Source: Nitrospirota bacterium
GTDB taxonomy: Bacteria; Nitrospirota; Thermodesulfovibrionia; Thermodesulfovibrionales; JdFR-88
NCBI GenBank assembly: GCA_021789735.1
Contig: JAJYJB010000074.1
Location: forward strand, 1 to 12,656
Direction: 5' to 3'
Length of the DNA: 12,656 nt
Shown in pieces: positions 1 to 7,247 of this stretch (positions within the stretch are counted from its first letter, which is position 1; each line of letters begins with the position of its first letter). The position numbers were made by a program, and so were the translations under genes. The notes under the pieces were generated by a model, which was given only the letters and a program-made list of their open reading frames with translations, searched no databases and was not told where the DNA came from.

Positions 1-544
1 CAGGGTAGACATCCCCTGGCTTCCAGCCGTGCGCCAGAGAGAAATCGGGGCTTGGGACATTGAGGAGCTCGGAGATAAAGGGCCTTGGCGGGTTGTGGAC
101 GATCCCGCCGTTTTTTTTGTATGAGATGCCTTTTATTCCCTGAACCGTCCCCTTGCCACCGTCAAGATAGTCTATGAGCTCCGGAAGGCTTTCGTCCCCC
201 TCCTGTCTTACGACAAAATCCGCATGGCCCAGAGCCTCCTCCGGCATGAAGGAAGGGTGGGCCCCGCCCATTATGATCGGCATGCCCAGCTTACTGAACC
301 TGTCCGCTATGGCGTAAGAGCGCTGGGCGGTGTTGGTGATGGCGGAGATGCAAAGGACGTCGGAATTTTCTATGTAGGACCAGTCGGGCTCCGCAAGGTC
401 CTCAAGGAACACGCGGGTCTCGTAACCCCTGGCCTTCATTATGGTCGCAAGCAGGAGCGCGCCAAGCCTGGGTATCCTTATTTTGCTGAAGACATGCCTG
501 CCTGGCGTGTTAGGCTCTATGAAGGCGATCCTTCTGATGCCCAT
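1..544 (-). CDS. B12-binding domain protein, probable radical SAM enzyme (3' end outside window)
   Basis: The frame is open from ATG at 544 to the left edge, giving 181 residues of an unfinished protein. The N-terminus MGIRRIAFIEPN starts a Rossmann-like fold. Residues 93-97 (GGAHP) match the GG-x-HP motif of the cobalamin-binding domain found before the radical SAM core in B12-dependent radical SAM proteins. The stretch RQEGDESLPEL (113-123) corresponds to their usual 'GEGE' segment, and the following GISYKKNGGIVHNPPRP is also typical. The CxxxCxxC cluster motif would lie beyond the edge, so radical SAM membership is inferred from this domain. Such enzymes often methylate or rearrange lipids, cofactors or peptides; the substrate cannot be read here. 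The start is the first ATG, with a weak GGTAGAG about 7 nt upstream. The gene follows dedA after 87 bp and may have its own transcript. Confidence 0.8.
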   Translation of the reverse strand, partial: MGIRRIAFIEPNTPGRHVFSKIRIPRLGALLLATIMKARGYETRVFLEDLAEPDWSYIENSDVLCISAITNTAQRSYAIADRFSKLGMPIIMGGAHPSFMPEEALGHADFVVRQEGDESLPELIDYLDGGKGTVQGIKGISYKKNGGIVHNPPRPFISELLNVPSPDFSLAHGWKPGDVYP

Positions 545-565
545 ATGCAAACTCTACCAGAAAAT

Positions 566-583
566 CCGGGTTTGTAAACCCGG
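566..583 (-). terminator. Perfect inverted repeat, possible terminator or attenuator
   Basis: CCGGGTTTGTAAACCCGG is a perfect 8-bp stem with a 2-nt centre. Read on the minus strand it lies after dedA and is followed by ATTTTC, a short U-tract, so it could end the purC-to-dedA transcript. It is 21 bp before the ATG of the B12-binding-domain gene, so it could also be an operator or attenuator for that gene. The U-tract is poor for a strong terminator. Confidence 0.45.
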
Positions 584-631
584 GGAAAACAGGGCGGCAG
601 TGTCAGGGCATGCTGCTTTTTTGAAGGCCGG

Positions 632-1264
632 TCAGATATTTTTTTTCCGTCGGAAAAAAGCGACCACCGAGGGCAAAACGGATATCACAATGATGGCCAT
701 TATGACCGCAGTAAAGTTCTTTTTCACAATGGGGACGTTCCCAAAGAAATAACCGGCAAATGTGAACATGGTCACCCAGGCCACGCTGCCGACTGCGTTG
801 TAGATGAAGAAGCGCACGTAACCCATTTCGCCCACACCCGCCAGAAAAGGGGCAAATGTACGTATTATGGGCAGGAACCTCGCTATCACAAGGGTTGCCG
901 GTCCGTATTTCTCATAAAAACGGTGGGTCTCTTCGAGGTGTTTTCTGTTTAAGAGACGTACCTTTGTGGAATGAAAGACCTTTGGGCCCGCAAAATATCC
1001 TATCTGGTAATTAAGCATGTTGCCGGTTACAGCCGCGGCGCACAGAAGCGGAAACAGCACCTTTATATCCAGCGCGGCTGCCGCCGCGAACATGCCGGCG
1101 GCAAAAAGCAGGGAGTCTCCGGGAAGAAACGGGGTGACCACGAGCCCGGTTTCGCAGAAGATGATCAAAAAAAGAAACATGTAGACCCAGCGCCCGTAAT
1201 GGCGTATGGCCTCGCCCAGGCTCACGTCCAGATGCAAAAACATATCGATGAAATGGCCTATCAT
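632..1264 (-). CDS. DedA family (VTT/SNARE-associated domain) membrane protein
   Basis: This is a 210-residue polytopic inner-membrane protein of the DedA superfamily, whose members act in phospholipid (undecaprenyl phosphate or PE) translocation, membrane-potential maintenance and drug tolerance. Diagnostic features are FCETGLVVTPFLPGDSLLF at 36-54, with the conserved acidic residue E38 and the LPGD loop, and ARFLPIIRTFAPFLAG at 128-143, with the two conserved arginines R129 and R135. GNMLNYQIGY at 81-90 is the usual G(D/N)xxxYxIG segment. Hydrophobic helices lie at about 28-45, 50-80, 143-170 and 185-205, and the C-terminus is basic (FFRRKKNI). The length is normal for the family. The start follows the ABC permease stop by 5 bp, and AAAGGA within the permease 3' end serves as ribosome-binding site, so it is co-transcribed with the exporter. 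Its specific lipid substrate is not evident. Confidence 0.93.
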   Translation of the reverse strand: MIGHFIDMFLHLDVSLGEAIRHYGRWVYMFLFLIIFCETGLVVTPFLPGDSLLFAAGMFAAAAALDIKVLFPLLCAAAVTGNMLNYQIGYFAGPKVFHSTKVRLLNRKHLEETHRFYEKYGPATLVIARFLPIIRTFAPFLAGVGEMGYVRFFIYNAVGSVAWVTMFTFAGYFFGNVPIVKKNFTAVIMAIIVISVLPSVVAFFRRKKNI

Positions 1265-1269
1265 GGTTT

Positions 1270-2037
1270 TTATTGTTTCCTTTCAAAAAAGGCCGAGGCC
1301 AGAAGGACAAAGGCCGCGGAGCTGATCAGGATCACAAGCATGTCTGTGGTGAAGCTGAAGTCCGGGCCCATGGGGCCCGCACCCGCCCGGAACATGGCGT
1401 TTTTAAGCGCGTCCACTCCGTATGTAAGAGGATTCAGCTTTGAGGCCCACTTTAATGCCTCCGGAAGGAGCTTTACCGGGTACATCGCCCCGGATAGGAA
1501 GAACATGGGCATTATTATGAAGTTCATTATCACGCTGAAGCTCTCGTAATTCTCATAGAAGGTGGCGATGACAATCCCAAAAGAGGATATGGAGAAGGAC
1601 ACGAGCATGCCCACAAGGAGCGTAAGCGCCACCTGGAAAAAAGAGAGCCTTTCGCCGATGACCGGAAACATCATGAGCACAATAAAGACCTGTATGGATG
1701 ATACGGCCGTTCCGCTCAGGGATTTGCCTATCACGATGGAGGACCTGCGCACGGGGGCAACGAGTATCTCCTTCAGGAAACCGAACTCCTTGTCCCAGAT
1801 TATCGATATGGAGGAGAATATGGAGCTGAAAAGGATGGTCATGCCCAGTATCCCGGGGAAGATGAACCGCGTGTAGGGCATTCCGGTCCTTGGTCCCACC
1901 AGCCTGCTCATGCCCGCTCCGACAAGGAAAAGCCAGATAAGGGGCCGTGCGATGGAAGAGACGAGACGGCTTTTCTCCCGTACGAACTTTTTAAGCTCCC
2001 TCATGACAATAACGTATATTGCGTTAAGGTCGGTCAA
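1270..2037 (-). CDS. ABC-2 type transporter permease (DrrB/NodJ-like)
   Basis: This 255-residue integral membrane protein has a short cytoplasmic N-terminus (RELKKFVREKSR) and about six hydrophobic segments. The stretch DKEFGFLKEILVAPVRRSS (82-100) is the coupling segment typical of ABC-2 exporters. FFLSGAMYP (179-187) followed by LNPLTYGVDALKN (201-213) is the family signature before the last helix. It forms the membrane channel for the ATPase encoded just upstream; its ATG overlaps that gene's TGA as ATGA, a sign of translational coupling. Relatives export antibiotics, polysaccharides, lipo-oligosaccharides or lipids. The substrate is not identifiable, but the directly following DedA gene makes an envelope lipid or toxic amphiphile plausible (inference). 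Length is typical for a single-domain permease that works as a dimer. Confidence 0.93.
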   Translation of the reverse strand: MTDLNAIYVIVMRELKKFVREKSRLVSSIARPLIWLFLVGAGMSRLVGPRTGMPYTRFIFPGILGMTILFSSIFSSISIIWDKEFGFLKEILVAPVRRSSIVIGKSLSGTAVSSIQVFIVLMMFPVIGERLSFFQVALTLLVGMLVSFSISSFGIVIATFYENYESFSVIMNFIIMPMFFLSGAMYPVKLLPEALKWASKLNPLTYGVDALKNAMFRAGAGPMGPDFSFTTDMLVILISSAAFVLLASAFFERKQ

Positions 2038-3014
2038 TGTCTCCTCACATAGGCCCTCAGGTCTTCCCTGAGGGAGTCCTGGCCCTGTACGTCCTGCTCT
2101 CTTATCTGCCGGCCCGTGAACTTGAGGAACACGTCGTTAAGGGTGGGCCTCTCGAACCGGACCTCAAGCACGCTGTCCGGCAATGCCTTTATGATCGCCG
2201 GTATATGTTCCTCGGCGCGCCCGCTTGCAAGGAAAAGCTCGCCATCCTTTTCCCCCGGCGTGAGGCCAAGGACCTCTTTTATTTTAAGCCCCGACTTGAC
2301 GTTGTCCGTGGTCTTAAGGAAGATGATGTCGCCGCCCAGCGACCTTTTTAGCTCCTCCGGGCTGCCCTCGGCGATGATTCTGCCGCCGTCTATTATCGCA
2401 AGGCTGTCGCACACCTCCGCCTCATCCATGTAATGGGTGGTCATGAACACGGTCACGCCATGCTCTTTTGGCAGCCTGGAGATGGCCTCCCACAGATGCG
2501 ACCGGCTTTGGGGGTCGAGCCCCAGGGTGGGCTCGTCCATGAAAAGCACCTTTGGCCTGTGGATCAGCCCCCGGGCCACTTCCAGTCTCCTTTTCATCCC
2601 TCCCGAGAACCTTTTTACCAGGTCGTCCTTTCTTTCAAAGAGGCCCATGAAGCGCAGGGCATCTTCCACCCTTTTCTCTATCTCCTGTTTTTTCACTCCG
2701 TATATGTAGGCGTGAAACACGAGGTTCTCATAGGCCGTTAGGTCCTTGTCCAGAGTGCTGTCCTGGAACACTATCCCGATGGAGCTTCTTACGGACCTGG
2801 GCTCTTTTTTGCAATCATGCCCGTTCACAACGGCCCTGCCGGAAGTGGGATTGATGAGAGTGCAGAGTATGCTTATGGTCGTGGTCTTGCCCGCGCCGTT
2901 TGGCCCGAGGAAGCCGAATATGGTCTTTTCTTCGACCTGGAAGGATATATTGTCGACAGCGGTAAGCTGGCCGAACTTCCTTGTGAGCGCCTCTACGCTG
3001 ATTACGGCTGGCAT
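2034..3014 (-). CDS. ABC transporter ATP-binding protein (DrrA/CcmA-like exporter ATPase)
   Basis: This 326-residue nucleotide-binding subunit powers the ABC-2 permease encoded downstream. All catalytic motifs are intact: Walker A GPNGAGKTT (37-45), Q-loop VFQD (Q84), signature FSGGM (136-140), Walker B VLFMDEP (156-162, with D160 and catalytic E161), D-loop GLDP and H-loop H194 (MTTHYMDEAE). Residues from about 220 onward form the C-terminal extension seen in DrrA-type drug and lipid exporter ATPases, ending in RPTLNDVFLKFTGRQIRE, which is characteristic of that group. The gene overlaps purC by one base (TGATG) and the permease by four, so the three are translationally linked. The exported compound is unknown. 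Confidence 0.95.
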   Translation of the reverse strand: MPAVISVEALTRKFGQLTAVDNISFQVEEKTIFGFLGPNGAGKTTTISILCTLINPTSGRAVVNGHDCKKEPRSVRSSIGIVFQDSTLDKDLTAYENLVFHAYIYGVKKQEIEKRVEDALRFMGLFERKDDLVKRFSGGMKRRLEVARGLIHRPKVLFMDEPTLGLDPQSRSHLWEAISRLPKEHGVTVFMTTHYMDEAEVCDSLAIIDGGRIIAEGSPEELKRSLGGDIIFLKTTDNVKSGLKIKEVLGLTPGEKDGELFLASGRAEEHIPAIIKALPDSVLEVRFERPTLNDVFLKFTGRQIREQDVQGQDSLREDLRAYVRRH

Positions 3015-3889
3015 CAGGACGTGAGGGTCTTGAGTATTTCCCTGTACCTTTGGGTGGCTTTTAGAAGGACCTCTTCAGGCAGCCTTGGGGCCGGCGGCCT
3101 CATGTCCCAGTTCATGGATAAAAGGGCGTCCCTTATTAGCTGCTTGTCGAAGCTGTCCTGCCCTGTGCCCTCCCGGTAGCCCTGGACGGACCAGAACCGC
3201 GAGGAGTCGGGCGTAAGGAGCTCGTCAATCAGGATGATCCTGCCGTCCAGGACCCCGAATTCCATCTTGGTGTCCGCAATGATGATCCCTTTTTTCAGGG
3301 CCATGGAGCGGGCCCGCTCGTATATTTTGAGGGAATAGTCCTTAAGCATCCGGGCCTCGGCGGCCCCTGCCGTCTTCTGGCATTCTTCGAAGGATATGTT
3401 TACGTCATGGCCTTGCTCAGCCTTCGTGCTCGGGGTAAATAGCGGCTCCGGAAGCTTCGAGGACTCCTTGAGCCCTGCCGGGAGCTTTATGCCGCAGACG
3501 GAGCCGGTTTCCTTATAGGACTTCCAGCCGCTGCCTGAAAGATATCCCCTTACGATGCACTCCACGGGCAGCACGCGTGTCTTTTTCGCAAGGATGCTCC
3601 TTCCTTCCAGAAGCTCGCGGTAGCCGTTGAAAGGCGGCGGGAAATCGGCGACGTCCGCCGAGATTATGTGGTTTTCTATGATGTCTTCGGTCTGCCTGAA
3701 CCAGAAAAGCGATATCGCGGTAAGTATCTTGCCTTTTTCAGCAATGGCGTCGGGCAGTATCACGTCAAAAGCGCTTACTCTGTCGGTGGCGACGATGAGC
3801 AGCTTGTCCCCCAGGTCGTAAACGTCCCGTACTTTCCCGCGTTTCGGCTTGGGCGCGTCTTCTATCTCTGTTTTTTCAACCGGTTTCAT
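3014..3889 (-). CDS. purC: Phosphoribosylaminoimidazole-succinocarboxamide synthase (SAICAR synthetase)
   Basis: PurC joins CAIR and aspartate with ATP to give SAICAR in cytoplasmic purine biosynthesis. The 291-residue product has the family landmarks in order: GKVRDVYDLG (18-27), DRVSAFD (36-42), the ATP/substrate segment VECIVRGYLSGSGWKSY (109-125), TPSTKAEQGHD (152-162), IIADTKMEFG (203-212) and DELLTPDSSRFW (222-233). At about 290 residues it is the longer type, compared with roughly 237 in E. coli, with an extended C-terminal region. The start is the first ATG and the KVRDVYD motif follows at normal distance. There is no convincing Shine-Dalgarno, and a candidate -10 lies only 12 nt upstream. 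It heads the minus-strand operon with the ABC exporter rather than other pur genes. Confidence 0.97.
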   Translation of the reverse strand: MKPVEKTEIEDAPKPKRGKVRDVYDLGDKLLIVATDRVSAFDVILPDAIAEKGKILTAISLFWFRQTEDIIENHIISADVADFPPPFNGYRELLEGRSILAKKTRVLPVECIVRGYLSGSGWKSYKETGSVCGIKLPAGLKESSKLPEPLFTPSTKAEQGHDVNISFEECQKTAGAAEARMLKDYSLKIYERARSMALKKGIIIADTKMEFGVLDGRIILIDELLTPDSSRFWSVQGYREGTGQDSFDKQLIRDALLSMNWDMRPPAPRLPEEVLLKATQRYREILKTLTS

Positions 3890-3901
3890 ATGGAATCTAA
3901 C

Positions 3902-3931
3902 ATGATACCTGAAAGCCCTTTAACTATTCAA
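3902..3931 (-). promoter_or_regulatory. Candidate sigma70-type promoter for purC operon
   Basis: On the minus strand, TTGAAT (3926-3931) is separated by 18 bp from TATCAT (3902-3907), a five-of-six match to the -10 consensus. The predicted start point is only about 5-8 nt before the purC ATG, which would make the transcript almost leaderless; no ribosome-binding site is evident. Consensus matching by eye only. Confidence 0.4.
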
Positions 3932-3976
3932 ACAGCCTTTTTCTTTTTTCCCCTGCAATTGATTTCTCACTCTCTT

Positions 3977-4006
3977 TTGCTTTTAATTTTTTGCATCTGA
4001 TATATT
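3977..4006 (+). promoter_or_regulatory. Candidate sigma70-type promoter for fabG-bioD
   Basis: TTGCTT (3977-3982), an 18-bp spacer and TATATT (4001-4006) lie in the AT-rich purC/fabG spacer (3890-4015). The -10 ends 9 nt before the fabG ATG, so the start point would leave a leader of only a few nucleotides. No purine-rich ribosome-binding site precedes the ATG (TTTTCCCCATC). Consensus matching by eye only. Confidence 0.4.
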
Positions 4007-4015
4007 TTCCCCATC

Positions 4016-4738
4016 ATGGCCGGCACCGGAAGGACAGCGCTTATAACGGGTGGCACGGGGGGGCTTGGCAGCAGGCTTGCCGCCAGGCTCTCTGGGGCCG
4101 GATACAGGGTGGCCATAAATTTTCACACGGACAGGGAAGGGGCGGAGAGACTTGCAAAAGAGATCGGGGGAGGGGCCATCGCCTTTCAGGCGGACGTGGG
4201 CGACCCTGCACAGGTGGAAGGGATGGCCCGTGTTGTGGCTGGCCGGTGGGGAGGGCTTGACGTACTTGTCAACTGTGCGGGCATAACTAAAGACGCCCTC
4301 CTTGTAAAATTGCGTTCCGGTCAATGGGATGAGGTACTGAGGACAAACCTCACGGGCGTTTTCAATACTATAAGGGCGTTTGCCCCCATGATGATAGAGG
4401 CGGGCAGCGGACACATAATAAACATCTCTTCGTATTCGGGGGTGAAGGGGAAAAAGGGTCAGGCCGCGTATAGCGCCTCAAAGGCCGCCCTTATCGGACT
4501 TACCGCAAGCGCTGCGGCCGAGCTTGGGAGGCATAATGTCCAGGTCAATGCGGTTCTCCCAGGGTATATGCCCACGCGCATGGGTGCAGATGCAAGGGCG
4601 GCGATGGACAGGGCCATGGAGGAAAGTTTTCTGGGCAGGCTGTCAGACCCCGAGGAAGCGGCGTCCTTCATAGCGGCCCTGGCCGGCATGCGGTGCGTGA
4701 CCGGGCAGGTCTATCCGGTTGAAAGCAGGATTTTTTAG
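4016..4738 (+). CDS. fabG: FabG-like short-chain dehydrogenase/reductase in biotin locus
   Basis: This 240-residue classical SDR probably reduces 3-oxoacyl-ACP with NADPH. The cofactor loop is TGGTGGLG (11-18), D60 follows the fourth strand, NCAG lies at 86-89, and the catalytic tetrad is N111, S139, Y152 (YSASK) and K156. Spacing matches E. coli FabG. The C-terminus is unusual: VTGQVYPVESRIF replaces the common TGQxLxVDGG ending. No earlier start is possible because a TGA lies at 3998, and residue 4 must stay close to the first beta strand, so ATG 4016 is secure despite the missing Shine-Dalgarno. bioD starts 6 bp after its stop. Some Desulfovibrio-type biotin clusters carry dedicated fatty-acid-synthesis homologues for pimeloyl-ACP assembly, and this gene may have such a role (inference); a general FabG or unrelated SDR function remains possible. 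Confidence 0.85.
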   Translation: MAGTGRTALITGGTGGLGSRLAARLSGAGYRVAINFHTDREGAERLAKEIGGGAIAFQADVGDPAQVEGMARVVAGRWGGLDVLVNCAGITKDALLVKLRSGQWDEVLRTNLTGVFNTIRAFAPMMIEAGSGHIINISSYSGVKGKKGQAAYSASKAALIGLTASAAAELGRHNVQVNAVLPGYMPTRMGADARAAMDRAMEESFLGRLSDPEEAASFIAALAGMRCVTGQVYPVESRIF

Positions 4739-5530
<792 letters not shown>

Positions 5531-5578
5531 AACCCTTTTTGTTTTTGCGTTCAAGTGAGTCATTTCCCATTTCCCTTC

Positions 5579-6892
5579 TCAGTCCTGCAAGTGGCATTTG
5601 TTGCAAAGGGAGCGCTGATAGGGGGAAAATTTGCTTGCCGGGAAATCGTAATATGCCCTGCTTGTCTCCGCAGATGTGCGTCCCATGGCCTGGGAGGCAT
5701 CTCCTGGCACATCGGTGCCCGGCCAGACGGGCTGTCCCGCTGGGTCTGCCGTGAGAAAGGTTTGAAACGGATTAAAGCGGAGGTTATAGTCCCAGCCTGA
5801 GGCGTGCGCCCTATGGCAGGTAAGGCACATCACGTTGCTGTCCGCGTTCGGACCGGCGAGATAGGAATCGTCGGTCTTTGCATGGGCCTTCAGTGTGTCA
5901 TAATTCGAAGTGCCTTCTTCAAATGGGACGAGGGAAAGATAGGAGGTTTCCACTGTCCCTGAAAGGTCTCCCGTTTTTACATACATATTGTAATTTTTTG
6001 CAATGAAGCCCAGTTTTGCGCCGTTTCCGGCCGGGTGGCGCGACGCGCTCAAGGTGTTTGGATTGCTGTTAAGGAAAGCTGGATGGCAATTGGCGCACCA
6101 TTCCGACATGCCTTCGCCGTACGCTACACGTGTTTGGGTCACCGCCTCTGACCTGTTGTAGTCGGAAGGGGCAACGGCAACAGGCGGACCGTAGGTGAAC
6201 GGCTGGTTAACACCCATCTGCGAATACCCGATGCCTCCAAGCAGCCTGTAGTCGCCCACGGGGCAGTTTGGGGTAGGGTCTGGGCTGGTGTTGTAGGAGC
6301 CGGAGGCGCAGGCGTTCTGGAGCGCGTCCGAGACGATCGTTCCGTTTACCGTCCTCCGGTATTCCCCGTGCGGGTCGTGGCAGCTTACGCATGTAAGATC
6401 GGCCGCAGGGAACGTGCCTCCAGGCGCCTTGGTCATGACCGGGTTTGCGGCATACCCGTAATCGACGGCCACTATATCATGGCCGTGCATATATCCGGGG
6501 TCGGTCATGGTCGTTGTCCCTGACATCCATGTGTAGGTCTTTTTTAGCCAGCCGAAATCCCCGCCCGGGGTCATCTGTTTTGGGGGGACCCCCGCCGGCA
6601 TCTCTGTGTCCGGGGTGCTTATGAACGGTTCAGTGGGGCCTGGCAGGTTTGCAGCCTGGTGGCAGTTCAGGCATGTCGAACCCTGGTCTGATGCCCTGAG
6701 CAGATACGGGCCGCTCTCGGTCGCCGAGCCGTTGGCTATAGACGGCGCCCTGTGGATGGTATGGCAGCCGGTGCATTTTCCCACTCCACCGTTGTGAAAT
6801 ACGGTCTGCTGGATGGGCTGCGCAAAGGCAGGCTGTGCAAGAGTGACAAAAAGCAATAAAAAGAATTTTATGGCTTTTGTTTTTTCCCTCAT
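5579..6892 (-). CDS. omcS: OmcS-like secreted hexaheme c-type cytochrome
   Basis: The 437-residue precursor has a Sec signal (MREKTKAIKFFLLLF, likely cleavage after AFA at 22-24) and six CxxCH haem sites starting at C40, C74, C168, C266, C356 and C430. Size, haem number and spacing match Geobacter OmcS, which polymerises into extracellular nanowires and passes electrons to oxides or partner cells. Shared blocks, as I recall OmcS, include QMTPGGDFGW-KKTYTW, the CHDPHG-YRR haem-3 region, TQTRVAYGxGMSEWCANCH, RHPAGNGAK, CHRAHASG and PYQR-LCNKCH at the end. Eight non-motif histidines (33, 47, 136, 138, 175, 286, 337, 363) suffice for six bis-His haems. H47 (CTGCHTIH) corresponds to the OmcS histidine that ligates a haem in the neighbouring subunit. 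The ribosome-binding site is AAAAGG, 8 nt before the ATG. No porin-cytochrome conduit genes are visible nearby. The family call is firm; nanowire formation is inferred. Confidence 0.92.
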   Translation of the reverse strand: MREKTKAIKFFLLLFVTLAQPAFAQPIQQTVFHNGGVGKCTGCHTIHRAPSIANGSATESGPYLLRASDQGSTCLNCHQAANLPGPTEPFISTPDTEMPAGVPPKQMTPGGDFGWLKKTYTWMSGTTTMTDPGYMHGHDIVAVDYGYAANPVMTKAPGGTFPAADLTCVSCHDPHGEYRRTVNGTIVSDALQNACASGSYNTSPDPTPNCPVGDYRLLGGIGYSQMGVNQPFTYGPPVAVAPSDYNRSEAVTQTRVAYGEGMSEWCANCHPAFLNSNPNTLSASRHPAGNGAKLGFIAKNYNMYVKTGDLSGTVETSYLSLVPFEEGTSNYDTLKAHAKTDDSYLAGPNADSNVMCLTCHRAHASGWDYNLRFNPFQTFLTADPAGQPVWPGTDVPGDASQAMGRTSAETSRAYYDFPASKFSPYQRSLCNKCHLQD

Positions 6893-7027
6893 AAGCCTGG
6901 CCTTTTGAGTTGCGCCTGAGAGATCCGGGTGTTTTTACCAGGTGGTTACGAGCTTTTTTTGAGATTTTATTTTTGGTTTGCCTTGTTCCCGCGGTTGCAA
7001 CTGACAGACATGATTTTTGTGGTCCCT
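6893..7027 (-). promoter_or_regulatory. Structured 5' leader of the OmcS-like gene
   Basis: If the candidate promoter at 7034-7061 is used, the mRNA has a leader of about 135 nt. On the minus strand AGTTGC (6997-7002) can pair with GCAACT (6908-6913), enclosing about 83 nt. Inside is a hairpin CCTGGT-AAAAAC-ACCCGG (6925-6942, one mismatch). The leader also has GGCAAACC and CTCTCAGG, short strings seen in GEMM (cyclic dinucleotide) and glycine riboswitches respectively, but the rest of either consensus is missing. Read as a possible cis-regulatory RNA of unknown type. Confidence 0.3.
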
Positions 7028-7033
7028 GCTTAA

Positions 7034-7061
7034 AATTTAACACTCACAAAAGCATTGTCAA
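7034..7061 (-). promoter_or_regulatory. Candidate sigma70-type promoter for the OmcS-like gene
   Basis: On the minus strand a perfect -35 TTGACA (7056-7061) is followed after 16 bp by TAAATT (7034-7039), a four-of-six -10. It points toward the cytochrome gene and would give a leader of about 135 nt. No sigma54 -24/-12 element was found by eye. Confidence 0.4.
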
Positions 7062-7081
7062 CTCGTCAGGGCTGTAATGCG

Positions 7082-7111
7082 TTGCCAGGGGATTTGGAAA
7101 TAAGCTTATAA
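7082..7111 (+). promoter_or_regulatory. Candidate promoter for the molybdoenzyme operon
   Basis: TTGCCA (7082-7087) and TTATAA (7106-7111), spaced 18 bp, point toward the molybdoenzyme gene and predict a leader of about 130 nt. The -10 overlaps the palindrome CTTATAAG (7105-7112). It lies only 20 bp from the divergent cytochrome promoter, so one bound regulator could control both directions (inference). Confidence 0.35.
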
Positions 7112-7158
7112 GTGATAACATTTGATAAGGGACTGCAGAGGGGAATTGGGGGCATGCG

Positions 7159-7236
7159 CCGGGACAAAAACAGGGGGGATGGTTTTTGACTCGCCTGCCC
7201 GGTATCGCCGAAAAACCGTCGGCATTAACTTTTTTT
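7159..7236 (+). promoter_or_regulatory. Two leader hairpins and a T7 tract: possible attenuator
   Basis: The first structure is nested: CCGGG (7159-7163) pairs with CCCGG (7198-7202), and CAAAAAC (7165-7171) pairs perfectly with GTTTTTG (7182-7188). The second is GCCGA (7207-7211) with TCGGC (7219-7223), followed 6 nt later by seven Ts (7230-7236). This ends just before the ribosome-binding site AAAGAGG of the molybdoenzyme gene. The layout resembles a leader with a weak terminator that could be regulated; the stem-to-T-tract gap makes it a weak intrinsic terminator. Confidence 0.35.
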
Positions 7237-7247
7237 AAAGAGGCTGG

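Noticed and set aside
596..618. Plus-strand GCAG...CTGC hairpin followed by TTTTTT
   Set aside because: The stem is only four strong pairs and there is no plus-strand gene upstream to terminate.
971..1549. Plus-strand open frame opposite dedA and the ABC permease
   Set aside because: Antisense to two genes with strong family motifs; the translation is highly charged and without domains.
5531..5578. Search for a bidirectional terminator between bioD and the cytochrome gene
   Set aside because: The 48-bp convergent spacer is T-rich (TTTTTGTTTTT) but I find no stem of useful length on either strand.
6893..7027. GEMM or glycine riboswitch call from GGCAAACC and CTCTCAGG
   Set aside because: The partner elements (GAAA loop and GGACGCAAAGC for GEMM; GGAGAG and CCGAAGGGGCAA for glycine) are absent or too diverged. 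Kept only as a structured leader of unknown type.
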